DNA of 25,531 nt from Firmicutes bacterium UBA6648 (GCA_002455605.1 DKLE01000028.1:917-26447); one strand, 5' to 3'; counted from the first letter of the stretch, positions 7,541 through 16,313 are shown. The notes: generated from the sequence alone by a model not told the origin. Program-made: numbers and translations.

Positions 7541-8584
7541 TCAATTTTCCAAATTTTCATACTCTTTCAACCTCAGCTGTCCACAGGCCGCATCAATGTC
7601 GCTTCCCAGCTCTCGTCTGACAGTAGTAGTTATACCTAGCTTCTCCAATCGCCGTTTAAATTCTTCTGCCTGGGACCTAGAAGCTCCCTTCAAATCACTT
7701 TCTGTTACATTGTTCAGCGGAATTAAGTTGACATGGCAAAGGAGACCTCTCAGTCTGGCGGCCAGTTCCTCTGCGTGCATCGGTTGGTCATTGACACCAG
7801 AAACCAAGGCATACTCAAAGGTAATCCTTCTGCCTGTCTCTTTTACATAATCCCGGCAGGCTTTCAGCAGTGTCTCTATATTATATTTATGATTGATTGG
7901 CATTGTTCCATTCCTTATTTTGTCATTGGATGCATGAAGAGAAACCGCCAGATTTACTTGGGGAAAATCTTTTGCAAAGTCTGCGATTTTAGGAACAATT
8001 CCGCAGGTGGATACGGTGATGCTCCGCATTCCCATATTCAGCCCCTCTTTACTGTTAGCTAAATGTATAAACTTTGAAAGGTTCTCATAGTTATCAAAAG
8101 GTTCGCCCGTCCCCATTACAACTATATTGCTGACTTTCTCTCCTGTATTTTTCTCAATAAAAACAATCTGATCCAATATTTCTCCCGGAGTCAAATTTCT
8201 GCAAAGTCCTCCAATGGTAGATGCGCAAAACTTGCAGCCCATACGGCATCCTGCCTGAGAAGAGATACAAACGGAATTCCCATGCTTATATTTCATAAAA
8301 ACACTTTCGATACTGTTTCCGTCTTTAAGTCCGAACAGATATTTTTTTGTTCCGTCTGTTTTAGAGGTTTGCACTTCTATTAACCGGAGATTTTCAATCA
8401 CTGTATAATTTTGCAGTTTTTCTCTCAGTTCCTTGGATATATCCGTCATTTCATCAAAACTGCAAACACCTCTATACAGCCATTTATATACCTGTCTTGC
8501 CCGAAATTTCTTTTCGCCTATGGTCTCAAAAAAAGCTTCCATTTCTTTCAGCGTCATATCCTTCAAATTAATTTTATCTGACAT
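7541..8584 (-). CDS. rlmN: Dual-specificity RNA methyltransferase RlmN (23S rRNA A2503 / tRNA A37, C2-methyladenosine)
   Basis: A 347-residue radical SAM enzyme, the usual length for RlmN. The iron-sulfur cluster motif is C113-xxx-C117-xx-C120 in AGCRMGCKFC. The methyl-carrying cysteine is C334 in DAACGQLRLK, and the other conserved cysteine of the mechanism (C355 in E. coli numbering) corresponds to this one. VVMGTGEPFDNY and SLHASND are family-typical. It methylates A2503 at C2 in the ribosomal peptidyl transferase centre and A37 in some tRNAs. It is distinguished from Cfr by general RlmN-like sequence, though that separation is not absolute by eye. The start ATG at 8584 has AGAGAGGG upstream. 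It follows ileS after an intrinsic terminator, so it may depend on read-through. Confidence 0.95.
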   Translation of the reverse strand: MSDKINLKDMTLKEMEAFFETIGEKKFRARQVYKWLYRGVCSFDEMTDISKELREKLQNYTVIENLRLIEVQTSKTDGTKKYLFGLKDGNSIESVFMKYKHGNSVCISSQAGCRMGCKFCASTIGGLCRNLTPGEILDQIVFIEKNTGEKVSNIVVMGTGEPFDNYENLSKFIHLANSKEGLNMGMRSITVSTCGIVPKIADFAKDFPQVNLAVSLHASNDKIRNGTMPINHKYNIETLLKACRDYVKETGRRITFEYALVSGVNDQPMHAEELAARLRGLLCHVNLIPLNNVTESDLKGASRSQAEEFKRRLEKLGITTTVRRELGSDIDAACGQLRLKEYENLEN

Positions 8585-8601
8585 AAAACCCTCTCTTTGT
8601 G

Positions 8602-8630
8602 AAAAAGGGGCACAGTATTACACTGCACCC
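8602..8630 (-). terminator. Intrinsic terminator after ileS
   Basis: A 9-bp stem (8608-8616 with 8622-8630) followed on the minus strand by five T residues (8602-8606 reversed). Two positions pair as G-U only when read on the minus strand (A-C on the plus strand), which fixes the direction. It lies between the ileS stop and the rlmN ribosome binding site. Confidence 0.82.
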
Positions 8631-8657
8631 ACTTTAAGATTTAAATCAATTCTACTT

Positions 8658-11600
8658 CTACACCATTATTTTTTCTACATCGATTCCTGTTTTATGACCA
8701 TTCAGATCATATTCTTCCAGTCCTGCCTTCTCCATAATCTCTAGTGCGAGAGTTTCCTTCATTATATATGATTTATAGGCTTCTATTGCCTTTGTCACTG
8801 CTTCATCAGCCGCCACATAAATTTTGATGTTATCCATCATTTCAAAATTCTTCTGCTTTCTAAGCTGCTGAACCTTTGAAACCAGTTCTCTTGCAAGACC
8901 TTCATCTACAAGTTCCTGATTTACAGTAGTATCAAGAATTGTAAATACATTGTTTTCCATAGCAACAGAGAAACCTTCCTTAGCACTAATCTTAATTTCT
9001 ACTAAGTCCTTATTGATGGTGAAATCTTCACCACCAACATTAATAATAGCTTCACCATCAGCTTCAAGCTTACCAACAAGTTCTGCAGGGTCTGCCTGAG
9101 CAAGAGCCCCACCAAAGGCCTTAATCTTCGCACCTAGAACGGGACCTGCAACCTTAAAGTTAGGTTTCAAAGAATAATTCATAAACTGATCTAGCTTAGT
9201 TTCAAAAACAACCTTTTTAACATTTAATTCTTCCATAATTAAAGGAGTAAGGTCGCTAATAAGGGCTTCATACTTGCCATCAACCATAATTTCTGAAAGA
9301 GGCTGTCTAACCTTAATTCGCTCTTTTTCTCTCGTTCCTCTGCCAAGGCCTACCAATACTCGAACCAGATCCATTCTTTTTTCAACATTTTTATCAATCA
9401 AAGCGTTGTTTTCTTTCGGGAAGAAAGAAATATGAACCGACTCATTATCAGTAAGCTTTGTATATATTTCATCGGCAATAAATGGAGCAAAAGGAGCAAT
9501 AAGCTGAGATATTCCAACAAGCACTTCATAGGTGGTTGTATATACACTCTTTTTATCTTCGTTCATCTCTTCCGCCCAGAATCTTCTTCTGGCACGTCTT
9601 ATATACCAATTGGAGAGATCTTCCGTTACAAAATCCTGAATCTTTCGGACAGTCTTCATATGATCGTATCGCTCCATCTCTTCTGTAACATCCAGAATAA
9701 GCTGATTATATTTTGACAAAATCCATCGGTCCAGCTCAGGCCTGTTTTCATACGGAACATTAAGGCTTGCCGGATCAATGTTGTCCTGATTGGAATACAG
9801 CACAAAGAAATTATACACATTCTTAAGGGTTCCAAAGAACTTGCTGACAATTTCAATAAGTCCGTCTTCATCAAACTTTGTAGGGGACCATGCAGGGGAA
9901 ACATAGAGTAAATACCATCTGGTAGCATCTGCTCCGTATTTATCGAACAATGTAAACGGATCAACAGTATTTCCCTTGGACTTGCTCATCTTCTTTCCTT
10001 CTTTATCAAGGATCAAATCATTTACAAGCACATTTTTATATGGTGCTTTGCCCTTAATAAAGGTTGAAATAGCCAGAAGGGAATAGAACCAGCCTCTGGT
10101 TTGATCGATACCTTCACAAATGAAATCTGCCGGAAACATCTCCTCGTCAAATTTCTCTTTATTTTCAAATGGATAATGCTGCTGTGCAAAAGGCATAGAA
10201 CCGGAATCAAACCAACAATCCATCACTTCTGGGATTCTGCTCATGATTTTTCCGCAGTGAGGACACTTAATATGAATATCATCTACATAAGGCCGATGTA
10301 GTTCAATCTCTTCTGTAATATTTTCCACAGATTTTTCTGCCAGTTCGGCTCTGCTTCCGATACATTCCAAATGACCGCATTCACATCTCCAAATAGGAAT
10401 CGGAGTCCCCCAATATCTGTTTCTGGAAATAGCCCAGTCGTTTACATTTTCCAGCCAGTTTCCAAAACGCTTCTCTCCCACAAAATCAGGGAACCAGTTT
10501 ACTTCTTTATTATTGGCTACCAATTGCTCCTTCAGCTTGGTCATTTCAATATACCAGCTTGGTTTTGCATAATAAATAAGTGGTGTGCTGCATCTCCAGC
10601 AGTGGGGATAGTTATGATCCATCTTTTCCTTAGTAAAAATCTTATTTTCAGCTGCCAGCCACTTAATAATGTCAATATCTAAGCCTTCTTCCATTACAAA
10701 ACGTCCGGCCCAAGGGGTATCACTGTATTTTCCCTGCTCATCTACAGGATTTATTACAGGAAGCTCATATCTTCTGCCAGTCTGGTAGTCATCTTCACCA
10801 AAGGCAGGGGCAGTGTGAACAATTCCGGTACCATCTTCAATGGTAACGTAATCCGCACATGTAACAAAGAATGCTTTTTTATCCGGTTTAATAAACGGCA
10901 TAAGCTGTTCATATTCCATAAATTCTAATTCTTTGCCTTTTAACTCGGCCAAAACATCATATTTATCCGTACCCAGCACCTTATCCGCCAGATTCTTTGC
11001 TACATAAAATATATGTCCTGCTTCCTCTCCGCTGTTTTCATTCATTTGGGCCTTGACATAATCGATATCCGGCCCAACGGTTAAAGCTACGTTAGAAGCC
11101 AGCGTCCAAGGAGTGGTTGTCCATGCCAGGAAGTACTCATCGGCATCTTTTCGTTTAAATTTAGCAGTTATGGTTTGAGTCTTTACTTCCTTATAGCCTT
11201 GAGCTACTTCATGAGAGGCAAGACCAGTTCCGCAACGCGGACAGTAAGGTAAAATCTTGTGCCCTTCATAAATCATACCGGCTTTAAAAAACTCTTTCAG
11301 AATCCACCAGCCGGATTCAATAAAATTATTATCCAGTGTAATATAGGGGTTATCCAGGTCGATTAAATAGCCCATTCGTTCGGTCATCTCTCTCCACATA
11401 CCTTCGTAGGTGAAAACAGATTCTCTGCATTTTTCATTAAACTGTTTAATACCGTACTTTTCTATATCCTGCTTTCCTGACATATTCAGCTGCTTTTCCA
11501 CTTCGATTTCTACAGGCAGGCCGTGTGTATCCCATCCGGCTTTTCTCTTTACCGCAAAGCCTTTCATGGTTTTATACCGACATACGGAATCCTTCAAAGT

Positions 11601-11783
11601 TCTGGCTATAACGTGATGGATTCCAGGTCTTCCATTAGCCGTAGGAGGTCCCTCATAAAATATAAATGAAGGCATGCCTTCTCTTGTTGTTATACATTTT
11701 TCCAGTAATTTTTCTTCTTTCCAAGCCTTTGCTTGTTCCAGCTGCAGCTCTGCAATAGGTTTTTCAGATAAATTTCGAAACAT
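8658..11783 (-). CDS. ileS: Isoleucyl-tRNA synthetase, type 2 (eukaryal-like)
   Basis: A 1041-residue class I synthetase that charges tRNA-Ile. The HIGH-type motif appears as GIHH (residues 54-57) within PPTANGRPGIHH, and KMSKS is intact in GKKMSKSKGN (about 600-610). The CP1 editing domain lies between about 190 and 400. Zinc-type pairs are seen in CPRCG, CWRCS, CECG and CPHCG. The length above 1000 residues and the N-terminal text GRPGIHHVIARTLKD fit the type 2 enzymes, which are shared with eukaryotes and many Clostridia and are usually much less sensitive to mupirocin. A T-box leader with an ATC specifier precedes the gene, so expression should respond to uncharged tRNA-Ile. RBS GAAAGGAAAGG is upstream of the ATG at 11783. 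Confidence 0.97.
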   Translation of the reverse strand: MFRNLSEKPIAELQLEQAKAWKEEKLLEKCITTREGMPSFIFYEGPPTANGRPGIHHVIARTLKDSVCRYKTMKGFAVKRKAGWDTHGLPVEIEVEKQLNMSGKQDIEKYGIKQFNEKCRESVFTYEGMWREMTERMGYLIDLDNPYITLDNNFIESGWWILKEFFKAGMIYEGHKILPYCPRCGTGLASHEVAQGYKEVKTQTITAKFKRKDADEYFLAWTTTPWTLASNVALTVGPDIDYVKAQMNENSGEEAGHIFYVAKNLADKVLGTDKYDVLAELKGKELEFMEYEQLMPFIKPDKKAFFVTCADYVTIEDGTGIVHTAPAFGEDDYQTGRRYELPVINPVDEQGKYSDTPWAGRFVMEEGLDIDIIKWLAAENKIFTKEKMDHNYPHCWRCSTPLIYYAKPSWYIEMTKLKEQLVANNKEVNWFPDFVGEKRFGNWLENVNDWAISRNRYWGTPIPIWRCECGHLECIGSRAELAEKSVENITEEIELHRPYVDDIHIKCPHCGKIMSRIPEVMDCWFDSGSMPFAQQHYPFENKEKFDEEMFPADFICEGIDQTRGWFYSLLAISTFIKGKAPYKNVLVNDLILDKEGKKMSKSKGNTVDPFTLFDKYGADATRWYLLYVSPAWSPTKFDEDGLIEIVSKFFGTLKNVYNFFVLYSNQDNIDPASLNVPYENRPELDRWILSKYNQLILDVTEEMERYDHMKTVRKIQDFVTEDLSNWYIRRARRRFWAEEMNEDKKSVYTTTYEVLVGISQLIAPFAPFIADEIYTKLTDNESVHISFFPKENNALIDKNVEKRMDLVRVLVGLGRGTREKERIKVRQPLSEIMVDGKYEALISDLTPLIMEELNVKKVVFETKLDQFMNYSLKPNFKVAGPVLGAKIKAFGGALAQADPAELVGKLEADGEAIINVGGEDFTINKDLVEIKISAKEGFSVAMENNVFTILDTTVNQELVDEGLARELVSKVQQLRKQKNFEMMDNIKIYVAADEAVTKAIEAYKSYIMKETLALEIMEKAGLEEYDLNGHKTGIDVEKIMV

Positions 11784-11803
11784 ATGTTGCCTTTCCTTTC
11801 TAC

Positions 11804-11844
11804 AAAAAAATTAAAATCCCCAATTCACGTTTGTGAATTAGGGA
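11804..11844 (-). terminator. T-box-controlled terminator of the ileS leader
   Basis: A 12-bp stem (11817-11828 with 11833-11844), 4-nt loop, then a T-rich tail on the minus strand including seven T residues (11804-11810 reversed). Its upstream arm would instead pair with the T-box sequence in the antiterminator. Confidence 0.88.
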
Positions 11845-12094
11845 CGATTATTCCTAACCGCGGTACCACCCTATTTGCAAAATCATAAAACCCGTTGCTC
11901 TTTATTTCCAAGCACCAGACTTAATTTTGCCTCTTATATTGTGATAAAGCTCCGGAGTGATATTCGAATTCTGTTTCACCAATGTGCTCTCAGCTTTTGC
12001 ACATTTCTCTGTAAGGTTATTACACAGGTCTACTGTTTCCATCATAGCTTTGGTTTATTTAGTTAACAAAAGGATATGTAGCTTCTACATATCC
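11804..12094 (-). promoter_or_regulatory. T-box riboswitch (isoleucine), leader of ileS
   Basis: The conserved T-box AGGGTGGTACCGCG is exact on the minus strand at 11859-11872, with the UGG that pairs to the tRNA acceptor end. Stem I closes between 12046-12051 (AAAGCT) and 11946-11951 (AGCTTT). The specifier ATC lies at 11959-11961 in GAATATCAC, flanked by a 3' purine as in known T-boxes; ATC is an isoleucine codon and matches the downstream ileS. The region fills the 350-base gap between ileS and the chemoreceptor gene. Uncharged tRNA-Ile should stabilise the antiterminator and allow transcription of ileS. Confidence 0.95.
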
Positions 12095-12098
12095 TTTT
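12068..12098. repeat. 14-bp perfect hairpin at the expected 5' end of the ileS leader
   Basis: AAAAGGATATGTAG at 12068-12081 is perfectly complementary to 12085-12098 across a 3-nt loop. On the minus strand the hairpin is followed by only TTTT then GTT, so it is a possible terminator for the chemoreceptor gene. The same bases also lie at and just after the predicted ileS transcription start (about 12094), so most of it would form a 5'-terminal hairpin of the T-box RNA. Confidence 0.7.
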
Positions 12099-12100
12099 AT

Positions 12101-12129
12101 ATTGTATACATTAAATAAAGCAGTGTCAA
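12101..12129 (-). promoter_or_regulatory. Sigma-A promoter of the T-box-ileS transcript
   Basis: Minus strand perfect TTGACA (12124-12129), 17-nt spacer, TACAAT (12101-12106, 5 of 6). It lies only about 8 nt past the stop of the chemoreceptor gene. Confidence 0.85.
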
Positions 12130-12137
12130 GTAATTAT

Positions 12138-14132
12138 TTATTCAGCGGTTACATGAAAATCTTTGCCGGTTTTTAATTTAAATTTTGCCACCTCGCCCTG
12201 CAATGCTGAAGCCTGTCCTGATAACTCTTCGCTGGCCGCCGCACTTTCTTCCGCTGTTGCGGAATTGGATTGAACTACCGACGAAATCTGATCCAGTCCG
12301 ACAGTTATTTGGCCAATAGCCTCTGCCTGCTCTTTAAAGGCCGTGGACATATGTGAGATAGCAGAGACCACCTCTTCTGCACTTTCAACTACGGATTGGA
12401 TAGCATGAGAAGTATCTTCTGCAATATGACTGCCTTCTGATACGGCTTGTACCGTATCTTCTATGAGAACGGTGGTATTCTTGGCAGCTTCAGCAGATTT
12501 TCCTGCAAGATTTCTCACTTCGTCCGCTACTACAGCAAACCCTTTCCCCGCTTCTCCTGCTCTTGCTGCCTCAACGGCTGCATTTAATGCCAGTATATTG
12601 GTTTGAAAAGCGATATCATCAATTGATTTAATGATTTTACTTATTTCTGCTGATTTATCGGTAATATCTTCCATAGCTCTCATCATTCGGTGCATCTGTT
12701 CATTGCTGTGCTGCAAATCCTCACCTACTTTTAAAGTTTTATCGTTTGCCGATGAAGCATGATTTGCATTTTCTTTTACTTGAGCTGAAATTTCGCTTAT
12801 AGCAGCAGCCAGCTCTTCAATAGAGCTTGCTTGTTCTACCGTTCCCTGTGCAAGGGCTTGTGAACCGACGGACACCTGGTTTGCGCCAATATCAACTTGG
12901 TCTGCAGAAGTTCTCATATTTCTCAGGGTATCACTTAAACCCACTACGATTTCAATCATTGCTGTTTCTATTTTTTTAAATATTCCAACATACTCCACTG
13001 CAGGATTTAAATCAAAATTACATTCAGCCATTTCTTCTAAAGCTCTCACCGTATCATCAATCACGAGCTTTGTCTTACTCATCATAGCTCTCATACTTTC
13101 AGCCATATTTCCAATTTCATCGCAGCTTACATAATGAACTTCACAATCAAAATTTCCTTCCGATAATTCTTTAGCTGCCTGAGCGACCTCCTTAATCGGC
13201 TGAACAATCCTAGATGCCAAAGCAATTATGATTATTCCAGCAATTAGTAATGAAACCAACGCTATACCCAAGCAAATAGCCAGAGCAATATAAGAAGTCT
13301 CCATAAATTCGAATTTTTCAACATTAACACATATAGACCAACCGTCTGTTCCTTCAATTGGGGAGAACATAGCGAACCTTTTTACACCTTCATAAACGTA
13401 TTCACCGAAGCAGGTTTCTCCGTTTATAGCCCGTTCTTCCAATTCTGCCAGTGGCTTTAATTCTTTATTTGTTTTTGCATCTTGCATAACACTTGAACAC
13501 GCATCAACTTTTGCCTGATCCGGATAGGCTATGAAGATGCCCTGTTTATCAATAATAAAAGCAGAACCGGTTTCTCCCACAGTGATTTTATTGGTTAACT
13601 CGGATAGAAATTGGCCGTCCATCACTACACAAACAGTTCCTATAACGGAAGAATTATAAATGCCGTCTTTCCATAAAGGCGCCGAGATATACATTCTGGT
13701 TCCCTGTCCTTCTGCATTTAACTGAGGTGCAGAGTAATAGGTTTCTCCCGCCGATGCCCTGATAAAATACTCTTCCCCAGAGATATTATCTCCTTCCAGG
13801 GTAATGCCCGAACGATCCGTGATAGAAATTTCTTTTAATCCATATTTCTCCACCTTACTATTTAAAATTTGCCGTTTTTCCTCATATGTAGCATCTGGGT
13901 CGGAAAGTGTTGAAATGGTACCAATTTCATTGACTACATTTTTTGAAGCAGTCATTCTGTTTTGCATGGCCAAAGCCGCTGTCCCGGCAGTTTCCTCCAA
14001 TATTTTTTGCACGGTTGCTTCTGTTCCCTTGAGGCTTAAAACCCCAAAAACCGTTGCAACTGTTCCCAATGAGACAACTAATACAGCTAATACAATAACT
14101 AATATTTTTGTCTTAATACTTTTAAATTTCAT
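12138..14132 (-). CDS. Methyl-accepting chemotaxis protein with dCache sensor
   Basis: A 664-residue transmembrane chemoreceptor. Membrane helix 1 is at about residues 7-31. A large extracellular double-Cache-like domain spans about 35-280 (FGEYVYEGVKRFAMF and GWSICVNV are typical of its end). Helix 2 is at about 283-306, followed by a HAMP domain (RIVQPIKEVAQAAKELSEG). The cytoplasmic signalling coiled coil has the nearly invariant tip IDDIAFQTNILALNAAVEAA, which binds CheA/CheW. There is no C-terminal CheR-binding pentapeptide of the NWETF kind. The ligand is unknown; dCache domains often bind amino acids or carboxylates. It stands alone, with ribosome binding site AAAGGAAAT upstream of the ATG at 14132, and no chemotaxis operon is nearby. 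Confidence 0.94.
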   Translation of the reverse strand: MKFKSIKTKILVIVLAVLVVSLGTVATVFGVLSLKGTEATVQKILEETAGTAALAMQNRMTASKNVVNEIGTISTLSDPDATYEEKRQILNSKVEKYGLKEISITDRSGITLEGDNISGEEYFIRASAGETYYSAPQLNAEGQGTRMYISAPLWKDGIYNSSVIGTVCVVMDGQFLSELTNKITVGETGSAFIIDKQGIFIAYPDQAKVDACSSVMQDAKTNKELKPLAELEERAINGETCFGEYVYEGVKRFAMFSPIEGTDGWSICVNVEKFEFMETSYIALAICLGIALVSLLIAGIIIIALASRIVQPIKEVAQAAKELSEGNFDCEVHYVSCDEIGNMAESMRAMMSKTKLVIDDTVRALEEMAECNFDLNPAVEYVGIFKKIETAMIEIVVGLSDTLRNMRTSADQVDIGANQVSVGSQALAQGTVEQASSIEELAAAISEISAQVKENANHASSANDKTLKVGEDLQHSNEQMHRMMRAMEDITDKSAEISKIIKSIDDIAFQTNILALNAAVEAARAGEAGKGFAVVADEVRNLAGKSAEAAKNTTVLIEDTVQAVSEGSHIAEDTSHAIQSVVESAEEVVSAISHMSTAFKEQAEAIGQITVGLDQISSVVQSNSATAEESAAASEELSGQASALQGEVAKFKLKTGKDFHVTAE

Positions 14133-14163
14133 ACGCTTTACCCATTTCCTTTCTCATCATCTT

Positions 14164-14178
14164 AACTATAATATAGTT
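14164..14178. repeat. 15-bp palindrome in the chemoreceptor upstream region
   Basis: AACTATA-A-TATAGTT, perfect 7-bp arms, about 32 nt upstream of the chemoreceptor start. The surrounding 14133-14267 gap is very AT-rich with several TATA-like hexamers, but no clear -35/-10 pair at standard spacing. It could be an operator or simple AT-rich symmetry. Confidence 0.4.
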
Positions 14179-14267
14179 ATATAATACTATTTCTTACCAA
14201 AATGTCTATATACTGTTTGTTTGTAACAAATATATACAGCAGATGATTAAAGAAATGGATATTTTAT

Positions 14268-14822
14268 CTAATTATTAAACACCCTGTCTAAAACTGTTGT
14301 AATTGTATCATAAGAATAGCCCAACGCTTCAAGCCTTCTTGCGACCTTTGCTTTCATACGTTGTATATCTTTACGCCTTTCCATTCTCTCACCATAGGTA
14401 GTGCTGTTAAACTCCGTCCCATCCTTTATTGGCGAATTTGCTATTATTTTTAATGCTTGTTCATAAGCCCTTTCTCTTTCACTGCTGGAATCAAAAAAAT
14501 CAACAGTCAAAAAGATATCGTTAATTAATTCCCTGTCTACTCCTTTTATCCGGAGTTCATTCTTGATCTTTGCCATACCCTTTCCCTTGGATATGCCATA
14601 TTCCATATATTTTTTCACATAAGCTTCGTCATTTAAATAATTCATATCCGATAAGTAGTCGATTGTGCTTTCTATTTCTTCAGCTGAATATTCTCTTTCC
14701 CTTAAATAAAGCTTAATTTCCTGAGAAGTCCGATCCCTATAGCCCAAGTATCCCAGTGCCGCATCCATGGGACTTTTCTTTTTTACCCCATCTTTGTCTT
14801 CATTTTTTTGATTAAAATTCAT
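14268..14822 (-). CDS. recX: Regulatory protein RecX
   Basis: A 184-residue, mostly helical protein with three RecX repeats. The first repeat carries ALGYLGYRDRTSQEIKLYL (about residues 22-40), the second LNDEAYVKKYMEY (about 64-76), and the third ARRLEALGYSYDTI (about 160-173). RecX binds RecA filaments and modulates or inhibits recombination. recA is not in the window. The start at 14822 overlaps the end of the metallo-beta-lactamase-fold gene by 11 nt, and GGGAG in that gene serves as the ribosome binding site, so translation is probably coupled. The charged N-terminus (first 18 residues) is less conserved. Confidence 0.92.
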   Translation of the reverse strand: MNFNQKNEDKDGVKKKSPMDAALGYLGYRDRTSQEIKLYLREREYSAEEIESTIDYLSDMNYLNDEAYVKKYMEYGISKGKGMAKIKNELRIKGVDRELINDIFLTVDFFDSSSERERAYEQALKIIANSPIKDGTEFNSTTYGERMERRKDIQRMKAKVARRLEALGYSYDTITTVLDRVFNN

Positions 14823-15672
14823 AAGAGTCTCCCGCCGTAGCCACTATGCACCTTTCACCCATAGCCGCTTTTAAATCACAAATAGCTTTTATCCCTGTGC
14901 AGTGTACCGGCATAACCATTTCTATTTTTTCTTTCAGTATTTCATTGACTACTCTTTCCCGAACAGCTTTATCAGCACTATATAAATGCATCCCGGCAAT
15001 TAAGCCCAACAAAGTTTCCCCGGGAAATATTTGTTTTGCATACTGAATAACGGGAATGACCCCTTTATGGCTGCATCCGGAAAACACATATATTCCTTTG
15101 CTATTTCCTTCTTTATCTTTGTCTCTTATAATCAAAAACTGCTCATGTTTCATTTCATCTTCCAGCAGCTCAAGCTTCCCTTCCGGAGATATCTTTTTTA
15201 TATAGAACTTTTCTGTTTCCTCTATCCCTTCCACATTGGGTATGGTTCCAGATATAACAATATCCTCTGAAATTTTACATAATCCGTCGGTTAAAACGCT
15301 TCTTTTCAATATATTTTGTTTTATAATGCCATCCCAGAGGATGCTGCACGGCTCACTGTCTAAATCACCATTTTCAGTCCCATAGGCTTCTTCGAAAGCA
15401 TCTTTATGAATGTATATGTCCGCTTGAGAGTTCATACGGCAAAATGCGGGAAGTCCTTCAGTATGGTCATAATGACCATGACTTATCACAACATGCTCTA
15501 CCGGCTTTAAATCAATATTCAGGAATTCTGCATTTTGAGCAAACAAATCGGATGCCCCTGTATCAAATAAAATTTTTTTGCCGGCAGCTTCTATGTAAAC
15601 TGACAGGCCGTGTTCTCCCATACATCCGGGATTGTCTGTCTTGTTTTCAGATAAAAAAGTAAACGTAATCAT
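14812..15672 (-). CDS. MBL-fold metallo-hydrolase (COG1237-like)
   Basis: A 286-residue cytoplasmic metallo-beta-lactamase-fold protein. The metal-binding HxHxDH motif is SHGHYDHTEG (H65, H67, D69, H70). Further likely ligands are in FSGCSHKG (about 197-204) and in GMHLYSA and MPVHCTG in the C-terminal part. The pattern resembles the group annotated as dihydropteroate-like or ribofuranosylaminobenzene phosphate synthase-related (COG1237, Tm0207 type), where true substrates are mostly unknown. I make no specific substrate claim. It lies 14 nt after the phosphopantetheinyl transferase gene and overlaps recX, suggesting one operon. Confidence 0.87.
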   Translation of the reverse strand: MITFTFLSENKTDNPGCMGEHGLSVYIEAAGKKILFDTGASDLFAQNAEFLNIDLKPVEHVVISHGHYDHTEGLPAFCRMNSQADIYIHKDAFEEAYGTENGDLDSEPCSILWDGIIKQNILKRSVLTDGLCKISEDIVISGTIPNVEGIEETEKFYIKKISPEGKLELLEDEMKHEQFLIIRDKDKEGNSKGIYVFSGCSHKGVIPVIQYAKQIFPGETLLGLIAGMHLYSADKAVRERVVNEILKEKIEMVMPVHCTGIKAICDLKAAMGERCIVATAGDSYEF

Positions 15673-15686
15673 ATTCCTTCCCTCAC

Positions 15687-16256
15687 TTATAATCTTTTTA
15701 TAAGGATTTCATCCTTTCTTTGCGAACAAACCGCTCCTGCAATTCTCACTTGTGAATTCATATGGAAATCCTCTGAATTCAAATTAATTTCCTGGAAATA
15801 AGCATCATTTATCATTTCCTTAAGAAAGTAGCTGTCGCTTTCTGTTTTTATAACAGAAAAATTTGATAAGCCTTCACCGGACAGACCGTTCCCCGTATAC
15901 TTCACATAAGCTTCTTTTCTGGTCCATATCTGAAAGAATCCGTCTATCCCCTGCTGGCTGACGTATTCCGCTTCCTCATGGGAAAAAAAACGTCGGGCAA
16001 CTTTTTCATATTTCAGCGTTCTATAAGCTTGAATATCAATACCTACATTGAAATCTGCCATCAGGCACACCCAAAATTCTCCGGAATGGCTGACAGAAAA
16101 ATGGACAGGTAAATTTTCAAAAAAAGGTTTCCCCCGCTCTTCCCGTTTTATGGATCCGTCTGCATATTTATTGCCGGAGTAGTCAGCCAAAGCCTTTTTT
16201 ACTAATTCTTCACCGGCTGTCCCCTTATATTGGCCTATGCCAACATATATAATCAT
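15687..16256 (-). CDS. 4'-phosphopantetheinyl transferase, Sfp superfamily
   Basis: A 189-residue enzyme that transfers phosphopantetheine from CoA to a serine of a carrier protein. Recognisable segments are FSVSHSGEFWVC (about 53-64), VGIDIQ (71-76, Asp74 as Mg ligand), FFSHEEAEY and IWTRKEAYVKYTG (110-122, Glu115 as catalytic or Mg ligand). The residue two after Asp74 is Gln76, where Sfp has Glu (Glu109). This also occurs in some other members and may not abolish activity. The protein is shorter than B. subtilis Sfp (224). No polyketide or nonribosomal peptide genes lie in the window, so the partner could be the fatty acid acyl carrier protein or a distant carrier. Confidence 0.88.
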   Translation of the reverse strand: MIIYVGIGQYKGTAGEELVKKALADYSGNKYADGSIKREERGKPFFENLPVHFSVSHSGEFWVCLMADFNVGIDIQAYRTLKYEKVARRFFSHEEAEYVSQQGIDGFFQIWTRKEAYVKYTGNGLSGEGLSNFSVIKTESDSYFLKEMINDAYFQEINLNSEDFHMNSQVRIAGAVCSQRKDEILIKRL

Positions 16257-16281
16257 TTTTACTTTCTCCCTTTATATAAAT

Positions 16282-16313
16282 AAGCACCATATATACTCCT
16301 ATACATGGTGCCT
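16282..16313 (-). terminator. Hairpin between yerC-like and phosphopantetheinyl transferase genes (weak terminator or processing site)
   Basis: A 14-bp stem with a 4-nt loop (loop 16296-16299). Two pairs are G-U on the minus strand and would be A-C on the plus strand, so the fold belongs to minus-strand RNA. The tail is AT-rich but has no solid T run, so termination may be partial. Confidence 0.5.

Noticed and set aside
9656..9964. Minus-strand 102-residue frame inside ileS
   Set aside because: It is an out-of-frame shadow of ileS; the ileS frame carries all conserved motifs there.
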